Origin: Eretmocerus hayati
Lineage: Eukaryota; Arthropoda; Insecta; Hymenoptera; Aphelinidae
Reading direction: 5' to 3'
Assembly: GCA_029851415.1 (NCBI GenBank)
Contig: CM056742.1
Span: 146,697,121 to 146,761,120 of the forward strand
Length of the DNA: 64,000 nt
Under the pieces are notes generated by a model. It ran no database searches. It saw only the letters and a program-made list of their open reading frames with translations, and had not been told where the DNA came from. This document shows positions 49,682 to 59,002 of this stretch, piece after piece (within the stretch, counting starts at the first letter, position 1; the number at the start of each line of letters is the position of its first letter). A program made the position numbers and the translations under genes.

Positions 49682-50491
49682 CTTATTATCATTAGAGGTT
49701 GATCGCGCATCGTCGTTGAAGTCTCTCTCTGATGCATGTAGTTGTTCGTCCGAGCTCGAACTGGCAACGTCAATCTCTGTATCGTCGGAGAACACAAGAG
49801 GATCGTCCGTCTCCTTGTCGCTTCCGTAAAAGCTGTCGCAATCCTCCCGAATTTCTCCTCCCGTTCCCGTCGAAGTTGCTGCTGCATGAAGCTGTTGAAG
49901 CAATCTCGTTCTCAACGGTGACGACGCGTGATCTCGTTGATACTGCTGTTGCTGCTGCTGGTGTTTGGCGAAAGTCACTTCTTTGGTTCTGGATAGTCTT
50001 TTTCTTGTCTCCTGTAGACTTGGAACGACTTCGTCTTCTTTTGGATTGGGGAGATTTTCCTGGAGATGGGATTGGGGTAGGCGGATCGTACTGCCGTTTG
50101 ACGATGTGCTGTCGGCGTCGTCGAGGATTAGATACTCGGCGACGGATTCCGGATCGATTCGGCCTTTGCTTACTGTCTCCGGTGTCGAGGTTACAATTTG
50201 AGGTAGCTGGAATTTTTGGCGGATTGAAGATGGTGATGAGGTTGAGACAGGCGGATCGATGAACAGGAGCTTGCTTTGGTTGCAGGTTTCGTTGTTGGAT
50301 TTTAGGATTGATACGAGTTCTCTTTTGACAGTTGGGTTTTCGTGGTTCAGGTTTGTCTGACACTGGACGGGTGATGCTGGTTTGGCATGGCCGTTCGGCT
50401 GACGGTGTTGGTTCTCTCTTTCGTCCGGATCGGTATCTATGGACTCGAGCTCGGTCTCCGTGTCCTCTACTATCTCCACGAGCTCGACGAC
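49682..50491 (-). CDS. Dys: Alternative Dys exon 2: disordered acidic/Ser/Gln region
   Basis: The exon is 810 nt (270 codons), phase 0 at both ends, acceptor ctcttcctacag, donor gtataa. It begins VVELVEIVEDTETELESIDT, continues with SILKSNNETCNQSKLLFIDP and EYLILDDADSTSSNGSTIRL, has a CAG-encoded HQQQQQQY tract near 49945, and ends in an acidic Ser-rich stretch (SDDTEIDVASSSSDEQL) and STSNDNK. No spectrin heptads are present, so it is predicted disordered. It is either the second coding exon of the isoform starting at 51278 or an optional exon between repeats 13 and 14. A different frame is also open through most of it. Confidence 0.8.
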
Positions 50492-51624
50492 CTGTAGGAA
50501 GAGCAAACAAAAACAAAAATTATTGACACAATTGTTTGTATTAAGAAATTCCCAGCAATGATTATATGTTTAATGAGTGAGATAGGTTCTCCTGGGTGAA
50601 GTTGTTTGTTTTAAATGTTGAAGAAACCATTTCCTTCTGGACGAGGGTATACCCCAAATATGTCAAGTTCCCGTATTTACTTTAAAATTTTCACATTCTC
50701 ATTGTATTGATTTCCTTTCGATTACGTATTGGCATCTATTCTTTCATTTTTAAGATCTCTCATAGAATTAAAAAACCTAATTTTTTGAAATAAAAATATC
50801 GAGCGTGGTAACGTTAACTTGATGGATAGATATGACGTTAAATAAGCAATTCAGTGAAAAAAATTACCTGTGGTAGCTGATGTACGCCGAAGTTGGCGCT
50901 TGGCAGAACGAGCGTCTCCTCTTCTGTCGGACTTGTCGCCGCCACAGACTTGACTATTTCTCTTGCTTTGACCTCGACTACCTTGCAATCGTTTGTATAA
51001 AATTTTTCTTGCTGTTCCAGCCTTCGGCGATACAATCCCTTGTACCTTCTTGGTTCTTCGTTGACACTGACGCTGTTTCCCAATTGCAACACCAGATCCG
51101 GCTGCATCACAACCTCCTGACTCAAATCTAATTTCCTCCTCACTCCTGAACTCATTGCCCTGCTTGATTCGATGATTCTCGCCCTTTCCGCTTTTGCCGC
51201 TGCTGCTTTTGCCGATGACGACTTGTGACTGCGCATCGGTATCATCTCCTCTCTTATCGGAGTAGTAGATTCCTCCATCTGATGATTTTCCGGACTCCTT
51301 CGACCGCTTACAACTGCGATTATTCACGAGATTTCTTCGTTGATGTCGATGAGACAGAATTGATGGCAAAAAACGACGCACTTTAGCCCAAATTCGCGCG
51401 AGGATTCGCAGTGGTACTCGCGCAAGCATCCGAACAAGTTTACTCATTGCGATAGAAACGATGTTGAGTATAAAATTCGCCGCGTTCGAAGTATTACCAA
51501 TATGTGCAATGAACCGCTGCACATCGGGGAGTGGTTTGCGACGGATAGACGGTTGTTTTGTATTATACGAATGGAAGTTGGTCAGACGATGGTGGTATGT
51601 ATGTAAGTACAGCGATGGATTCAT
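49773..51624 (-). CDS. Overlapping 492-codon alternate-frame ORF across two exons
   Basis: In the frame shifted relative to dystrophin, codons run open from an ATG at 51624 (MNPSLYLHTYHHRLTNFHSY) to the donor at 50868 (252 codons plus one base). Across the same junction to 50491 they continue without a stop to TAG/TGA-type termination at 49770-49772 (a further 240 codons). An internal ATG at 51447 starts MSKLVRMLARVPLRILARIW, a cationic amphipathic segment. The product is Arg/Lys/Ser/Pro-rich (RRRVSNPRRRRQHIVKRQ near its middle). It resembles known dual-coding arrangements in principle only. It could equally be a by-product of codon composition, and expression is unknown. Confidence 0.3.
50492..50867. 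other. Intron (376 bp) between the two alternative exons
   Basis: AT-rich, with donor gtaatt at 50867 and acceptor ctcttcctacag at 50492. No other content was recognised. Confidence 0.8.
50868..51278 (-). CDS. Dys: Alternative Dys first coding exon (unique N-terminus)
   Basis: There are 137 codons from ATG at 51278 to donor gtaatt, ending in phase 0. The protein starts MEESTTPIREEMIPMRSHKS, continues with an Ala/Lys-rich helix (SSAKAAAAKAERARIIESSR), MSSGVRRKLDLSQEVVMQPD and EEPRRYKGLYRRRLEQQEKF, and ends NFGVHQLPQ. An in-frame stop upstream (near 51315) with no ATG between supports this start. Joined to the exon at 50491 it gives a 407-residue N-terminus ahead of repeat 14, replacing the actin-binding domain and repeats 1-13. 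Fly Dys has several alternative-promoter isoforms; which one this equals I cannot say. Confidence 0.75.
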
Positions 51625-51860
51625 TGAAGCGGTGAGAGAAGTGAGTGCGGCTATATCGTGGCTCTGCGCGGGTGTATATGTAACGCGATCGGCGAGACTG
51701 ATCGAGGTGTATATTCTATGTGGATATATGAATGGATATGGGGTATCAATGTTGCACGTTATACCAACTAGACGGATAGTAGTATGCTACTCCCACGGAC
51801 ACCCGCGACTCTTGGAACCGATCAAATACTCTCCCGTCATGTATACATTAAATTGAAGGT
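51625..51860 (-). promoter_or_regulatory. Candidate internal promoter for the 51278 isoform
   Basis: The region directly upstream of the alternative first exon is GC-richer, with an insect initiator-like ATCAGTCTCGCC on the minus strand (about 51704-51693) and an ATATAC element just upstream of it, closer than a canonical TATA box. The transcription start is not determined. The 5' leader from here to 51279 would contain the ATGs of the overlapping frame (51624 and 51447). Confidence 0.35.
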
Positions 51861-52517
51861 AACCTCGTCTTGACAGAATCAATATTGAAAGGGGTGTTCC
51901 ATCAGTCAGTTCAAACCGAAAACAAATGAATCGTAATCCATCATTAAAAATTTGTAAGACTAAGAATCAACTTAAAATACTCAGATGTCAATCATCTGCA
52001 TTAACAGTTTATGGTCTTAAAACCGTGAAAAGTTTGCACGTGGAGGACACATTCAAACAGATACTGACTGTATCAATTTTTTTCGCCTTCCACTATTTCT
52101 AACATCAGAAAAAATTACTATCGATCAAAAGTTCGGATATCTTTTAGTCACCGTGAAGTTGAAGAATGGCTCACGATCTCAGAAATGATTTGAACTATCA
52201 GTTATGCAATAATAATCGAATCAGATCGGAGCTACATAAGCTACGTAATTTCACTCATATAATAGACATGTGTTGGCTCAAATTTCCCAGAAAATAGCAA
52301 ACTACACCACGATCTACAGAACAAGCCACGCGCTCATACTACGATCAAAACCTCATCGTTGAGAGATGGGCAAATTGTACCAGAATCACGTACGCATTCA
52401 ATCGAAAAGCAGATTCCGGCTGGCGACAATGAGTTCGTATTGTTGGGAACGTTGTGGGTTCGAGTTCAAACGCGATGAAACACATCAAGTATCGGGCGCA
52501 ATGATCGAATCGATTTC
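51861..52517. other. Region between alternative promoter and terminal exon
   Basis: AT-rich with no clear coding exon. If the exon ending at 52518 is a true terminal exon, part of this is its 3' untranslated region. I did not see a convincing AATAAA on the minus strand here, which weakens that reading. Confidence 0.4.
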
Positions 52518-52781
52518 TCAACAGGATGGTGTTTGCGAACCAGAATTAGCAGGGCTGACTCTATCGTCGTCGTTGAAAGCAGCGGCTTCTGCTGATGTGC
52601 CGGCATCGGTGGTAGCGTTGCTTTCAATGAGGCCGGGACTAGAGAGAGCCGAAACGCCACAATTGTCTTCGTAAGCGTTGACAGAACCATTGTTGCGGAT
52701 GTATCCTCCCTCCAGCGATTCGCTCAACACCTTGCCATTTGAACTAACTAACAAGTTATCTGTGATACTGTGGATCCATCC
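52518..52781 (-). CDS. Dys: Candidate alternative 3'-terminal exon of Dys
   Basis: A segment of 87 codons plus stop follows the acceptor ataatcttttcgcag in phase 0, the phase left by the repeat 13 exon ending at 55055. It encodes GWIHSITDNLLVSSNGKVL, EGGYIRNNGSVNAYEDNCGV and STSAEAAA-type low-complexity sequence (GTSAEAAAFNDDDRV) and ends SGSQTPSC. The sequence is coding-like and not spectrin-like. Used after repeat 13, it would end dystrophin without the dystroglycan-binding region. A weaker alternative is an internal exon with donor after NDDDR (gtcagc), also phase 0. It could also belong to another gene. Confidence 0.45.
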   Translation of the reverse strand, partial: GWIHSITDNLLVSSNGKVLSESLEGGYIRNNGSVNAYEDNCGVSALSSPGLIESNATTDAGTSAEAAAFNDDDRVSPANSGSQTPSC

Positions 52782-55054
52782 CTGCGAAAAGATTATACAC
52801 GACGACGTTCACTGCTGCTCGACATTTATCTGGATCGGAAAAGTATCCACGATCCAGATGATGTGGAACACAAGCAGCTTTCTCTTGACCACCGGTCGGA
52901 TGAAACAAAGTTTCAAAAAAAATGTCTTCATTGCATTCATCACAATTATGAAAAAAATCCCAAAATAGCCTTAAGAATAATCGTTGTACAAAATTTCAAT
53001 TCCTTTGTCTGTAATATTCCTAGGAAAAAACTCGATACGAATCAGGAAGTTTTCAACTTCATTTTTAAAGTAGTATATAAACTTCATTCTGCCAGTTCGT
53101 ATTCCACCGATGAAAAAATGAACTATCCTACTAACTATATACGTAAAGACAAATACTGCCGGTAATTTTCTTTCTATCTTGATTTTTGTCACTCTTATAT
53201 CTTTGATTATTTTGTTTGAAATATTGTTGAAATCATTACAAGTTAAATGAATAAATGCGCATGAATTCTTGGCCACCTTATTGCAAAGTCAGAACTCATA
53301 GCAAGAATTAAGAAATTGAACACAAAATTCGAAAAATTCACAATCACAGTAAAAAATGACGAGAGTAAAAAATAAAATATGGCAGATGGCTATCTCAAAA
53401 CCAAGCAAGTCAGCTTCAAACAATGAGAATGATTGGATTCAAGGTCTTATGATGGAAATATCCAAAGGAAAATGTCAGCATAGAGGAAGGTCTCGAGACA
53501 GGCAATATTTGTGAGACAAAAGCAGAAAATTTACGACTAAAGTTATTTCCATTATAATTTGTCATCAATGCGCTGGATATTGTGAAAAAAAAAGGATATC
53601 AACAATCATTTCGTAAGTGATCAGAATCTAATGAGTCATTATTCAACAATGCCGGAATAAATACGTATTGATGAGTTTACAGAAACTTTCTTACGAACAG
53701 CTGGAAAGACTAGAAAATTGTCAACATTAAGTTAGGAGTACTGAAAAAAAATGAGCAAAGAACTACTGTAAATTCAGTTATTTCGATTAGAACATGCTAA
53801 GTTAATTCAATTATCGATGAAGAATTGAAAAGTTGGAAGGAAGAAAAAATCGAACGAGGTACCGGCTGAAAGAAGGAAAAAAGGAACGGAAGTAAGATGA
53901 GAATGCTGTTAGCAAACAATATTCTAGACTGAAAATTGCCCGTTTATGAGCTATCAAATCAAAATTTCTGGAGAGGAATTCAAAATCCACCGCCATAACA
54001 CACAAAAAGGCTCTTATAACTGAAGATTAATTTTCGCAAAAAGCGGCAAAACTCTCAGAGGGGTGACTACATGATGTATTCAAAAGCTGTTCGTGTATAA
54101 CAATCATTTTGGTGCAAACAAATATCATATAACAGTGCTGAATATATCATTTCATATTAAAAACATTGAATCGTGATCGAGTGTTTGCATGGGAAGCCGT
54201 GAAACACTGAACAGAAGAAGTAAGCTAGGGAACACTTTGTTCAACACAATTCAAATGATATTGTTGGTAGAGTAGAATATTCTATCATAAAATCGAAACA
54301 GAGTGTAAAAATTTAAACTGATCCAGAACATTAGAGGAATATGCAAGGGATCACTCACAATGAACCTACCTAAAAATCGTGAAAGAAAAGTACACTCGCT
54401 AGAAAGATTGAATTCGATGTGCTAATTCATGAGAACGTGATCTACATTCATATAAATATAATTCCTCAATCGTATTTGAAAAAAAAACTCGTAATATAAC
54501 AAACTGGAAACGAATATATGACAAAAAAATATCCACTACTGTTCTCCCTATATTACATTTTTCACCTGTGATCTATATGCATCACATTCAAAACGTCAAT
54601 TCAAAATTAAAATTCATGATATAAATAACGATGGATAATTAAGATCGAAATCAAATTAGTACATACAAAAGTACATATCTGTAAAGTGAAAGATGATGAT
54701 TAACTTATTTCAATCAAATTTTTCTCATATTCCGAATCAAATACGTCACCTTTTCTACTAATAAGAATATTGAAAAATGGGAGACTACATTTATAATTAG
54801 TCGATAATTAATTAAGTTTGATATAGTATTGGGCTGATACTTGGTGTGGCTCGTGGGTGGTATTTCATAGAATCATACAATGTAACTCAGGAAGCATGCG
54901 TTTCATGTTACAAAGCAAAGGCATGAGAAAGAGTCAACAGAAAAGATGGTAGTTTGGGGTAGGCGTGCAATTCATGTTAATAACACTTACAGTACTGTTA
55001 CTTATTGTGCTGTCTAAGGATATTCAAAAAACAGTCTCTGGTCAAATGACTTAC
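52782..55054. other. 2.3-kb intron downstream of repeat 13
   Basis: Strongly AT-rich with long A/T runs. No exon, RNA gene or transposon was recognised. Confidence 0.6.
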
Positions 55055-55174
55055 CTGTATACGGCGGGAGATTCCATCCCATCTTTTGTGCACCTCGGCA
55101 ATCTTTGGATGTCGAGAGGAGCGATGTAACTGCATAATTCTCGGTTTAGTTTCCATGATTTCTGTTTGAATCGC
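55055..55174 (-). CDS. Dys: Dystrophin exon: repeat 13, helix C
   Basis: The exon is 120 nt (40 codons), phase 0 at both ends, acceptor aacttgttgatcgtag, donor gtaagt. It encodes AIQTEIMETKPRIMQLHRSS followed by RHPKIAEVHKRWDGISRRIQ; the KRWDGISRRI helix C matches vertebrate HRFAAISHRI in repeat 13. It is the last exon shared by all long isoforms before the alternative region. Confidence 0.94.
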
Positions 55175-55258
55175 CTACGATCAACAAGTTTCCCCGTATG
55201 AGATTACACGTTGAACAATCAATTCCAACCAATACCATGAAATCTTGAGATATCTCAC

Positions 55259-55375
55259 CTTGCATTGTTGAAAGTGCTGATCATTGAGTTTATCGACTGG
55301 AATACCATCCAATTGATTCAATTTATCTTCTACTTGTGATAGCCATGCATTGATTTCTTCCACATCAGGCTCATC
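55259..55375 (-). CDS. Dys: Dystrophin exon: repeat 13, helices A-B
   Basis: The exon is 117 nt (39 codons), phase 0 at both ends, acceptor gttgaatcgccgcag, donor gtgaga. It encodes DEPDVEEINAWLSQVEDKLN then QLDGIPVDKLNDQHFQQCK. INAWLSQVEDKL is the helix A signature, equivalent to ITKWIIQADTLL in vertebrate repeat 13. Confidence 0.94.
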
Positions 55376-55446
55376 CTGCGGCGATTCAACATCATTATAA
55401 CAATTGAAAACTCACTTAAGAGATGCTTCTAATGACAACCACGTAC

Positions 55447-55629
55447 CTCATTTCCATTACACATTTTCAATCGTTTTTCGGTATTTGCAAGTTTATCAAT
55501 GATGTCAGAAAGTTTCCCTTTGAGCTGTTCTAGGTAAGAAGGATCGCAAAGCTTCGAAAACTCATCTTGAGTTTTAAGAAGCTTATCCTTAACAGCGTTT
55601 AATCGTGGAATTACTTCCGTGAGGGTCTC
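55447..55629 (-). CDS. Dys: Dystrophin exon: repeat 12, helices B-C
   Basis: The exon is 183 nt (61 codons), phase 0 at both ends, acceptor ctcatttctgtag, donor gtacgt. It encodes ETLTEVIPRLNAVKDKLLKT, QDEFSKLCDPSYLEQLKGKL and SDIIDKLANTEKRLKMCNGN, ending E. The usual helix C Trp is replaced here (LSDIIDKL), a divergent repeat. Confidence 0.92.
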
Positions 55630-55797
55630 CTACAGAAATGAGCAAGACTGATTAACATCCGTGAAACAAGCTCGTTTTACTCTCAAAGACAGTCAATTCG
55701 TTGTTAAATTCGAGGAGGAACTAAAAAAACTCGGCAACTTTGTCGACGGCTACATAAGAGTAATATATAACTAATAAAGTTATGAGCTAAATCTTAC

Positions 55798-55968
55798 CGT
55801 CACATATATAGCATTTACTGGTTGATCAGGTCTATGTTTCTGTGTATCAAGCTCCTTATTAATACTTTCGATGGACAAATTTATGTACGAAATTTGCTTG
55901 TACATATCACGAGATAAATCTAGCGCAGATTCTAGTATTTCCTTTGATTTTGATATTTGCGATCCAAG
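55798..55968 (-). CDS. Dys: Dystrophin exon: repeat 11 end, repeat 12 helix A
   Basis: The exon is 171 nt (57 codons), phase 0 at both ends, acceptor tgtggctctgcttttcttgtag, donor gtaaga. It encodes LGSQISKSKEILESALDLSR, DMYKQISYINLSIESINKEL and DTQKHRPDQPVNAIYVT. The start continues repeat 11 (vertebrate HYNELGAKV). The helix A position normally held by Trp is ISYIN here. Confidence 0.92.
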
Positions 55969-56056
55969 CTACAAGAAAAGCAGAGCCACATTCTTAGCAT
56001 ACTATTTCAATCTAATAACTAAATGCTACTTTATCATTTAAAAATAAAATCCTCAC

Positions 56057-56200
56057 CTTATTGTACAGGTCCTTAAGAGTATCGATACGTTTTGAGAAGT
56101 TGTCCGGATCCGGGACGTCAGCTTCTTCGACTAGTTTTCGACCAGCGACGATAATATTTTCTATTTCACTCTTTATCTCGCTCAAAGTCTGATAGAATCG
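56057..56200 (-). CDS. Dys: Dystrophin exon: repeat 11, helices B-C
   Basis: The exon is 144 nt (48 codons), phase 0 at both ends, acceptor ctcatttgcag, donor gtgagg. It encodes RFYQTLSEIKSEIENIIVAG then RKLVEEADVPDPDNFSKRID and TLKDLYNK. The vertebrate repeat 11 segment NLYKSLSEVKSEVEMVIKTG aligns position by position, one of the best-conserved blocks of the rod here. Confidence 0.96.
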
Positions 56201-56292
56201 CTGCAAATGAGATATAAATTCTCATGAGATTGCAGTTCAAATGCCACAATATGGCTTGGGTCAAATTAAATCAAGTAGGGTCGAATAATTAC

Positions 56293-56595
56293 CAAGCAGT
56301 GCTTGAGCTGTCTCTCGATGGCCTCAGGATCCTCTGTTGCAAGCTCGAGCAAACAAGTGGCTTCCTCGATACCTCGCAGCTCCCTGAGCGCCCTCGACAG
56401 CCTAGGCTCGACGTTAGCTGGGCTTCGAAAACGCTGCAGCTTGCCCTGCACCTCAGCGAATTTCTGGCTTATCAGGGTCATCTGCTCCTGAAGACGTTGC
56501 GCCGCTTCTTGTGAACCTGCTGCCCTGTAAGCCTCGATCTGCGCAGCCATCTCGTCCAGGGTGGACTGTTGACTGTCCATCTCTTCCAAGAGTTT
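56293..56595 (-). CDS. Dys: Dystrophin exon: repeat 10 and start of repeat 11
   Basis: The exon is 303 nt (101 codons), phase 0 at both ends, acceptor tgcaccgtattag (weak pyrimidine tract), donor gtaatt. It encodes KLLEEMDSQQSTLDEMAAQI, GSQEAAQRLQEQMTLISQKF, AEVQGKLQRFRSPANVEPRL and ends ERQLKHCL. EAAQRxL, RFxxPANxExRL and QLxHC are shared with vertebrate repeat 10/11. It is GC-richer than neighbouring exons. Confidence 0.96.
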
Positions 56596-57468
56596 CTAAT
56601 ACGGTGCACGTAAGCTTTCATTCATTAATCGTTCGATAGTTTATAAATATTCGTGTTTGTTGTACTTAAGGCCGTGTCGGAGTCTCGCGCGAAACGGGGT
56701 TACAAGTTACGCGATAGTTTTTTTATCAATAGAGACGAGGTTGGTCGCAAATGACTCGGAATTGCTTCAGGAATGTGCCTCTGGTACGACATGTGAGGAT
56801 AAACGTCCATATCTTCTTCAAAATTCGATGTAAGGCGCAAAGTCGCGCTCTTTGAGAATCAGAATCGGAATATCTCTCGATTCTTCGATTCCTCCTCAAG
56901 AGTGAGAGACGTTTATCCTCACATATCGTACCAGAGGCACATTCCTGGAGCAATTCCAAGTCATTTGCGACCACCCCCGCCTCAGTTGATGGAAAAACCA
57001 TCGTGTAACTTGTAACCCCGTTTTTGCCCCGAGACTCCGATATGGCCTTAAGGACTGATCGGGGTTTATTGAAAACTAAATATGGTTTTACTTAAAAATA
57101 GGAGTAAGATAAAAGAATAAAATTTGTTTGTTACGAACAGATCAAAAGAGCTTGAGATTTCTTTGGAACGTAAATTGTTATTTCTATTGCTTTGTAGTAA
57201 TTCAAGTGCAGTGCAAACATCAATGTATGGAAAATTAAAAACTGAGCAGCTTTGTTCGCGGACAAAACACAAAAGTTTCTTTCATCGCGGTTTCGTGAGT
57301 AAATAGACGCGGGAGCTTGACATATATCTAACGCCCGTAGATAGTGAGCTGAGAAAAATGAATCAATGCGTGAGAAGAGATACAATTATTGCGAGAAAAA
57401 AAGAGGCAAAGAGAATATGCGAATAAAAAAGATGGCTTTTCATGAATGGTAATAATAATGACACAGAC
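56596..57468. other. 873-bp intron with MITE
   Basis: Intron between the repeat 9/10 exon and the repeat 10 exon. Nearly half is the TTAA-flanked element at 56666-57051. The rest is AT-rich. Confidence 0.75.
56666..57051. mobile_element. TTAA-flanked foldback MITE, family C
   Basis: The ends are TTAAGGCCGTGTCGGAGTCT (left) and AGACTCCGATATGGCCTTAA written in the right arm as GAGACTCCGATATGGCCTTAA-like sequence. Arms pair inward (AACGGGGTTACAAGTTAC against GTAACTTGTAACCCCGTT; GTGCCTCTGGTACGACATGT against its near complement). TTAA at both edges is the target duplication expected of piggyBac-like elements; that assignment is inference. There is no coding capacity. It sits wholly in an intron and leaves both splice sites intact. 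Confidence 0.82.
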
Positions 57469-57630
57469 CTGATAATCATGAGGCAAGTCATCGGCAGTGA
57501 GGTCACAATCGAGTCGTGCAGTTAGTACTGAGTCTACTTGCGTTAAAGAGTGCTGGAGAGCGAGAATCCGACCCTCCGACTGTTGGGCCTGTATCACTGA
57601 TCCCTCCAGCAGCTTTGTCCTCTCGCCAGC
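57469..57630 (-). CDS. Dys: Dystrophin exon: repeat 9 end, repeat 10 helix A
   Basis: The exon is 162 nt (54 codons), phase 0 at both ends, acceptor tttcgtgtatag, donor gtctgt. It encodes AGERTKLLEGSVIQAQQSEG, then RILALQHSLTQVDSVLTARL and DCDLTADDLPHDYQ. It corresponds to vertebrate RRQKLLEQSIQSAQETEKSL and LTFIDKQLAAYI. The helix A position carries Val instead of Trp, as in the vertebrate repeat 10 (Ile). Confidence 0.94.
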
Positions 57631-58141
57631 CTATACACGAAATACCAAAAACACGACCCGCTTTCCAGTCATTTCTTTTCCATTTTAATTTCCATACTTT
57701 ACTATATCGATCTATTGTAATGCTAAGGTATTAACTGGCTCCAGTACCTTGGTTATTGGGAAACTAAATGTCTCGAAGGATCTTTAGTTCTTCATTGAAC
57801 AGATTTATGTGACTGAAAATTGTCATTATTTGTGCCTAGGATTCAGCAATGAATGTCTGGCTTTCACTTACAAAGATAATAAATTGTTCACGTTGAACCA
57901 TTGCAGCACCCAAATGAATCACAACATTTTTTATACCCGTGACCGTACATTCGAAGATGATGAAGGCGAAGATGGTCCCAGAGTAAACAAACTCAGAAAC
58001 CCCAAGGCATGCAGTTACTTCGAAGCTGATTTTTTGTTAAAACAGAATTCCCCACATGTTTGATTGTTTGAAAGCTTCGACATTAAGCCATCGAATCCCC
58101 AAATTAGTTTACAATTTGTCAGTAAAATTTTGATGTATTAC
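57631..58141. other. 511-bp intron
   Basis: No repeat was recognised. A plus-strand open frame of 84 codons (57809-58063) is present without supporting signals. Confidence 0.7.
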
Positions 58142-58294
58142 CTTTTTATTCAGAATTTCCCATCGACTGATCAACGATTCTACATCTGTTTGAATTGATT
58201 GCGTCATGATGTCATTGTCAACCAACTGCTTCCCAATCTCTTGTAATTTTTCAAATCGAGAGTCGGGATGATTTCTAATGTAGTTTTCCAAATC
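58142..58294 (-). CDS. Dys: Dystrophin exon: repeat 9, helices B-C
   Basis: The exon is 153 nt (51 codons), phase 0 at both ends, acceptor atttttcttatctag, donor gtaata. It encodes DLENYIRNHPDSRFEKLQEI, GKQLVDNDIMTQSIQTDVES and LISRWEILNKK. The vertebrate counterpart is SLENLMRHSEDNPNQIRILA and FNSRWRELHEEA, a clear match over the exon. Confidence 0.95.
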
Positions 58295-58567
58295 CTAGAT
58301 AAGAAAAATAGTCATAACGTTATAAATAATCTCTAAATAGCCTCTTTTTCACTCTACCTCGTACAAAAGAACTTTGTTAATTCTTTCATCTGGTTCGATC
58401 TATCTTTGGATACTCTCAACACTTATAAAATACCAAAATAACACGACAAATTGAATGCAAAGGAAGACATGAAAGCGTGACTTTTCAAGAGATAACTCAA
58501 TTTCGAATTCACAGACTGCTTTCGTGCTTTTTCACCTCAATATAGTCAGTAAATTCAAAGTACTTAC

Positions 58568-59002
58568 GTCAAGCTCCTCGGATATATCTTCAGCATCAGC
58601 CGCGTTCTTATTAGATTTCTTCAGTCTCTTCTCAAGTTTATCAAGCCAATCACTCTCTTGCGCAACTAATGCTCTGAATTCTCCGTATTCGTGACTAGCA
58701 TTCTGGAAATGTTTGTACCTCTCGAAAATCCTATCCGTCACATCAGTCCATCTAGCATTCAGGAAAGTGAAACGGCGACCAAGCTCATGGACCGAAGAGC
58801 CTTCGGAGCTTAAAAGTTTGTCACTTCCAAGCTCATTCAAATTACGAAACTCTTCCACCCGACGGTCAATCTTGTCTTTGAGAATTTGATAACGGCCACG
58901 AGCTTGGAAGAGTTCTACCGAAGTGGTGACTTTGCTTTCAACGGGGATTTCCGCTTCAAGATTGGATAGCCAGTTCGTGAAATCTTCTATTCCGCTCACA
59001 AC
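58568..59002 (-). CDS. Dys: Dystrophin exon: repeat 8 and start of repeat 9
   Basis: The exon is 435 nt (145 codons), phase 0 at both ends, acceptor ttctgttttttacttag, donor gtaagt. It encodes VVSGIEDFTNWLSNLEAEIP (helix A), ARGRYQILKDKIDRRVEEFR (B), GRRFTFLNARWTDVTDRIFE (C), then repeat 9 helix A EFRALVAQESDWLDKLEKRL and ends AADAEDISEELD, matching GGAEEISEVLD at the same point of vertebrate repeat 9. Confidence 0.96.

Noticed and set aside
49732..50262. 176-codon plus-strand frame opposite the alternative exon
   Set aside because: Antisense shadow of a stop-poor coding exon; no start context or continuation.
57809..58063. 84-codon plus-strand frame with an acidic stretch in a short Dys intron
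   Set aside because: No promoter, splice or family signal; too short to support.
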